64,000 nucleotides of DNA from DP-19 sp036496285. Lineage in GTDB: Bacteria > Desulfobacterota > Binatia > UTPRO1. Position numbers and translations under genes: made by a program. The DNA is taken from contig DASXLI010000077.1 of assembly GCA_036496285.1 (NCBI GenBank), positions 1 to 64,000 on the forward strand. The letters run 5' to 3'. Below the pieces are notes generated by a model. That model had not been told where the DNA came from. It made no database searches and worked only from the letters and a program-made list of their open reading frames with translations. Positions 60,933-64,000 of this stretch are shown piece after piece (position 1 is the first letter of the stretch; each line of letters opens with the position of its first letter).

Positions 60933-63596
60933 ATGGGCAGATCGACCTCTCCCGACGCCGATCCGGCCGACACCCGGGGCTGGCTCGAGTCGCTCGACGC
61001 GGTCATCCGCGACGACGGCCCGGAGCGCGCGCGCTTCCTGCTGGCGCGTCTCACCGAGTACGGCATGCGGGCGGGCGTCGCCGTGCCGTTCACCGCGAAC
61101 ACGCCGTACGTGAACACGATCCCGGCGGACGAGCAGCCGATGTACCCGGGCAATCGCGAGATCGAGCGCCGCATCAAGAACCTGATCCGCTGGAACGCCG
61201 CCGCGATGGTCGTGCAGGCAAACGCCCACTCGGGCGGCATCGGCGGCCACATCTCGACCTACGCCTCGCTCGCCACCCTGCTCGAGGTCGGCTACCACCA
61301 CTTCTTCCGCGCCCACACCCGCGAGGCCGCCGGCGACTTCGTCTACTTCCAGGGCCACGCGTCGCCGGGCGTATACGCGCGCGCCTTCCTCGAGGGCCGG
61401 CTCTCCGCCGAGCAGCTCGGCCGCTTCCGGCGCGAGCTCGCGCCGGGCGGCGGGCTCGCCTCCTATCCGCACCCGTGGCTCATGCCCGAGTTCTGGGAGT
61501 GGCCGACGGTCTCGATGGGTCTCTCGCCGATCTGCTCGATCTACCAGGCGCGCTTCGCGCGCTATCTCCAGGCACGCGACCTCGCCGACACGTCCGGCTC
61601 ACAGGTCTGGGCGTTCCTCGGCGACGGCGAGATGGACGAGCCGGAGAGCATGGGCGCCATCACCCTCGCCGCACGCGAGCGCCTCGACAACCTCATCTGG
61701 GTGGTCAACTGCAACCTGCAGCGCCTCGACGGTCCCGTCCGCGGCAACGGCAAGATCATCCAGGAGCTCGAGGGCGCGTTCCGCGGCGCCGGCTGGAACG
61801 TCATCAAGGTGATCTGGGGCGACGACTGGGATCCCCTGCTGGCGCGCGACGACGACGGCCTCCTCGTCGCCCGCATGGGCGAGGTCGTCGACGGCGAGTA
61901 CCAGAAGTACACGGTCGAGTCGGGCGACTACATCCGCCGCAACTTCTTCGGCACCGACCCGCGCCTGCTCGCCATGGTGCAGGATCTCACCGACGCCAAG
62001 CTGCGAACGATGCGGCGCGGCGGCCACGATCCCGAGAAGGTCTACGCCGCCTACAAGGCCGCCGCGGAGCATCGCGGCGGGCCGACGGTCGTGCTCGCGA
62101 AGACGATCAAGGGCTACGGGCTCGGCGCCGCCGGCGAGGGCCGCAACATCTCGCACCAGGCGAAGAAGCTCGGCGAGAAGGAGCTCCGCGATTTCCGCGA
62201 CCGGTGCGGTATCCCCGTGCCCGACGACGAGCTCGCCGCCTTCCCGTTCTACAAGCCGCCCGACGACAGCGACGACATGCAGTACCTGCGGCAGCGGCGG
62301 GCCGCGCTCGCGGGCCCCGTGCCGCGGCGGATGATCCGCTCGCAGCCCCTGCCGGCACTCCCGCCCCAGCTCTTCGCGCCCTTCAAGACGGCAAACGAGC
62401 GCGACGTCGCGACGACGCAGGTCTTCGTCAGCATGCTCCGCCACCTGATGAGCGACGAGACGATCGGCAGGCTCGTCGTGCCGATCGTGCCCGACGAGGC
62501 GCGCACCTTCGGCATGGACTCGCTGTTCCGCAAGTTCGGCATCTTCTCGCAGCAGGGCCAGCGCTACGAGCCGGTCGACTCCGACGTCGTCGCCTACTAC
62601 CGCGAGGCGGAGGACGGGCAGCTGCTCGAGGAGGGCATCACCGAGGCCGGCGCGATGGCGTCGTTCACCGCCGCGGGCACGGCGTACGCGGCACACGGCG
62701 TGAACGCGATCCCCTTCTTCATCTTCTACTCGATGTTCGGCCTGCAACGCGTGGGCGACCTGATCTGGCAGCACGCCGACGCGCGCGGCAAGGGCTTCCT
62801 CGTCGGCGCCACCGCCGGCCGCACCACCCTCGCCGGGGAGGGTCTGCAGCATCAGGACGGCCACAGCCACGTGCTCGCGAGCACGGTGCCGTCGCTGCAC
62901 GCGTACGATCCCGCCTATGCCTACGAGCTCGCCGTCATCGTCGAGGACGGCATCCGCCGCATGTACGCGGAGCGCGAGAGCTGCTTCTACTACCTCACCG
63001 TGATGAACGAGGCGTACGCCCAGCCACCGATGCCCGAGGGGGTCGAGGAGGGCATCCTGCGCGGGCTCTACAAGCTGCGCTCCGCGCCCGACCCGACGAT
63101 CGGCCCGCGCGTCCACCTGTTCGGCAGCGGCGCGATCCTGCGCGAGGCGCTCGCCGCGCAGGAGATCCTCGCCGCCCGCGGCGTCGCGGCCGACGTCTGG
63201 AGCGTCACCAGCTACACGGAGCTCCGCCGGGAGGCGCTCGCGTGCGAGCGCGCCGCCCTGCTGCACCCGGACGCGCCACGCCCGGTGCCGTACGTCGCGC
63301 GCGTGCTCGCCGATGAGCCGTGGCCGATCGTCGCCGCGACGGACTACATGAAGATCGTCCCGGACCAGATCGCGCGCTTCGTTCCCGCCGGCCTGCACCC
63401 GCTCGGCACCGACGGGTTCGGTCGCAGCGAGACGCGCGAGGCCCTGCGGCGCTTCTTCGAGGTCGACGCGGCGTCGATCTGCGTCGCCGCCCTCTCGGTG
63501 CTGGCCGAGCGCGGCGCCCTCCCCGCGGCCACGGTCGCCGACGCCATCCGCGACCTCGGCATCGATCCCGAGAAGCCGGACCCGGCGACGTCGTGA
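60933..63596 (+). CDS. aceE: Pyruvate dehydrogenase E1, homodimeric type
   Basis: An 887-aa thiamine-diphosphate enzyme of the pyruvate dehydrogenase complex. It begins with the typical WLESLDAVIRDDGPERARFL. The ThDP motif is VWAFLGDGEMDEPES with VVNCNLQRLDGPV. Other family blocks are NAHSGGIGGHISTYAS and ATAGRTTLAGEGLQHQDGHS. It transfers the acetyl group to the lipoyl domain of E2; neither aceF nor lpd is in the window. It is divergent from the GT2-methyltransferase gene. The length equals the E. coli enzyme (887 aa). Confidence 0.97.
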   Translation: MGRSTSPDADPADTRGWLESLDAVIRDDGPERARFLLARLTEYGMRAGVAVPFTANTPYVNTIPADEQPMYPGNREIERRIKNLIRWNAAAMVVQANAHSGGIGGHISTYASLATLLEVGYHHFFRAHTREAAGDFVYFQGHASPGVYARAFLEGRLSAEQLGRFRRELAPGGGLASYPHPWLMPEFWEWPTVSMGLSPICSIYQARFARYLQARDLADTSGSQVWAFLGDGEMDEPESMGAITLAARERLDNLIWVVNCNLQRLDGPVRGNGKIIQELEGAFRGAGWNVIKVIWGDDWDPLLARDDDGLLVARMGEVVDGEYQKYTVESGDYIRRNFFGTDPRLLAMVQDLTDAKLRTMRRGGHDPEKVYAAYKAAAEHRGGPTVVLAKTIKGYGLGAAGEGRNISHQAKKLGEKELRDFRDRCGIPVPDDELAAFPFYKPPDDSDDMQYLRQRRAALAGPVPRRMIRSQPLPALPPQLFAPFKTANERDVATTQVFVSMLRHLMSDETIGRLVVPIVPDEARTFGMDSLFRKFGIFSQQGQRYEPVDSDVVAYYREAEDGQLLEEGITEAGAMASFTAAGTAYAAHGVNAIPFFIFYSMFGLQRVGDLIWQHADARGKGFLVGATAGRTTLAGEGLQHQDGHSHVLASTVPSLHAYDPAYAYELAVIVEDGIRRMYAERESCFYYLTVMNEAYAQPPMPEGVEEGILRGLYKLRSAPDPTIGPRVHLFGSGAILREALAAQEILAARGVAADVWSVTSYTELRREALACERAALLHPDAPRPVPYVARVLADEPWPIVAATDYMKIVPDQIARFVPAGLHPLGTDGFGRSETREALRRFFEVDAASICVAALSVLAERGALPAATVADAIRDLGIDPEKPDPATS

Positions 63597-63689
63597 ACGC
63601 CGCGCCGCCGGCCGGCGAGCGCGAGCCGCGGGCGGCGCTCGCGGGTTGAGCGCGTTCGATCCCGTGACGACGGCGTGCTAACGAACCGC

Positions 63690-64000
63690 GTGCCCTCCCC
63701 GCCCTCCGCGCCACGCGCGTGGCGACTGCCGTCCGTGCTCGCGGCCCTGCTGTACCTCGCGGTCGCGCTCTGGGCCAATCGGGTGATCCTCGGCGCGCCG
63801 AGCCAGGGATTGCCATATCCGGTCGCGCTACGCGGCAGCTGGCTCACGCTGTCGCTCGGCGACGAGCTCCTCACCGCGACGCTCACGGCGCGGAACGCCC
63901 ACCAGATCGTGGCCGCCCCGTGGAACCTCTTCGACAACGGACAGTGCTGGCCGACGGCGGACTCGGCCGCGCTCGGCGAGCACATGTTCGGCATGGGCGT
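63690..64000 (+). CDS. Partial integral membrane protein, truncated at right edge
   Basis: An open frame from the GTG at 63690 continues past the end of the window (103 codons seen). It has a short basic N-terminus, a membrane helix (about 12-30, SVLAALLYLAVALWA), then a periplasmic-looking region with SLGDELLTATLTARNAHQIV and NGQCWPTADSAALGEHMFGM. The layout and the GEHMFGMG segment recall YfhO- or GT-C-like multi-pass proteins, but too little is visible to assign a family. It follows aceE by 93 bp on the same strand. Confidence 0.6.
   Translation, partial: MPSPPSAPRAWRLPSVLAALLYLAVALWANRVILGAPSQGLPYPVALRGSWLTLSLGDELLTATLTARNAHQIVAAPWNLFDNGQCWPTADSAALGEHMFGMG

Noticed and set aside
59302..61252. 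Extension of the HAD-UbiA frame back to 61252
   Set aside because: The upstream part is out-of-frame reading through the GT2-methyltransferase and aceE starts; the protein proper starts near 59188.

Overview
This window is one contiguous piece of a very GC-rich (roughly 70% by eye) Gram-negative chromosome. It carries lipopolysaccharide genes (KDO synthesis, LptABC), TamA/TamB, sigma-54, and a nitrogen-type PTS with HPr kinase and RapZ. The order kdsB-pyrG-kdsA-kdsD-kdsC-lptC-lptA-lptB-rpoN-...-hpf-ptsN-hprK-rapZ-EIIA-HPr, with hprK present, is the arrangement known from deltaproteobacterial-grade lineages (Desulfobacterota, Myxococcota, Binatota and relatives). I infer an organism of that kind, probably uncultured, but cannot name it from sequence alone. 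I saw no rRNA, tRNA, insertion sequence, prophage or CRISPR array.

Layout. 0-6.4 kb: an edge-truncated membrane gene, lexA with a recognisable promoter and operator, a HAD nucleotidase, hemW, an ergothioneine pair (egtB, egtD), sufT and a small monooxygenase-like gene. 6.4-8.8 kb: a soluble histidine kinase and metK. 8.8-23.4 kb: the large minus-strand envelope/regulation block, starting from a good promoter upstream of kdsB. Most neighbours overlap by ATGA, and the block is interrupted between rpoN and hpf by a secreted phosphatase, a cysteine synthase and a possible small gene. 23.6-36.0 kb: a sterol-desaturase-family hydroxylase, fumC, an MFS-spermidine synthase fusion, a NYN RNase-like protein with an arginine-rich tail, tamB and tamA (overlapping), and a lytic transglycosylase. 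36.0-38.0 kb: a strong promoter with a long structured leader, a secreted protein of unknown function, strong hairpins, then a PKD-domain lipoprotein.

37.9-60.8 kb is a surface-glycan locus. It holds integral-membrane GT-C glycosyltransferases (one fused to HEAT-like repeats), GT2 and GT4 enzymes, a polyprenol-phosphate mannose synthase-like enzyme, a flippase, several SAM methyltransferases (one fused to a GT2), two sulfatase-fold enzymes lacking the formylglycine cysteine, and a HAD-UbiA fusion resembling decaprenyl-phosphate phosphoribosyltransferase. The likely logic is polyprenol-phosphate-sugar donors made on the cytoplasmic side, export, and transfer by GT-C enzymes in the periplasm, with methyl or phospho decorations. 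No Wzy, Wzz or nucleotide-sugar synthesis genes are seen. The window closes with aceE (homodimeric pyruvate dehydrogenase E1) and the start of another membrane protein.

The most interesting items are the HAD-UbiA fusion, the GT-C-HEAT fusion, the paired Thr-nucleophile sulfatase-like proteins that share a C-terminal LGYV tail, the structured leader of the secreted protein, and a KdsC lacking conserved HAD motif residues.
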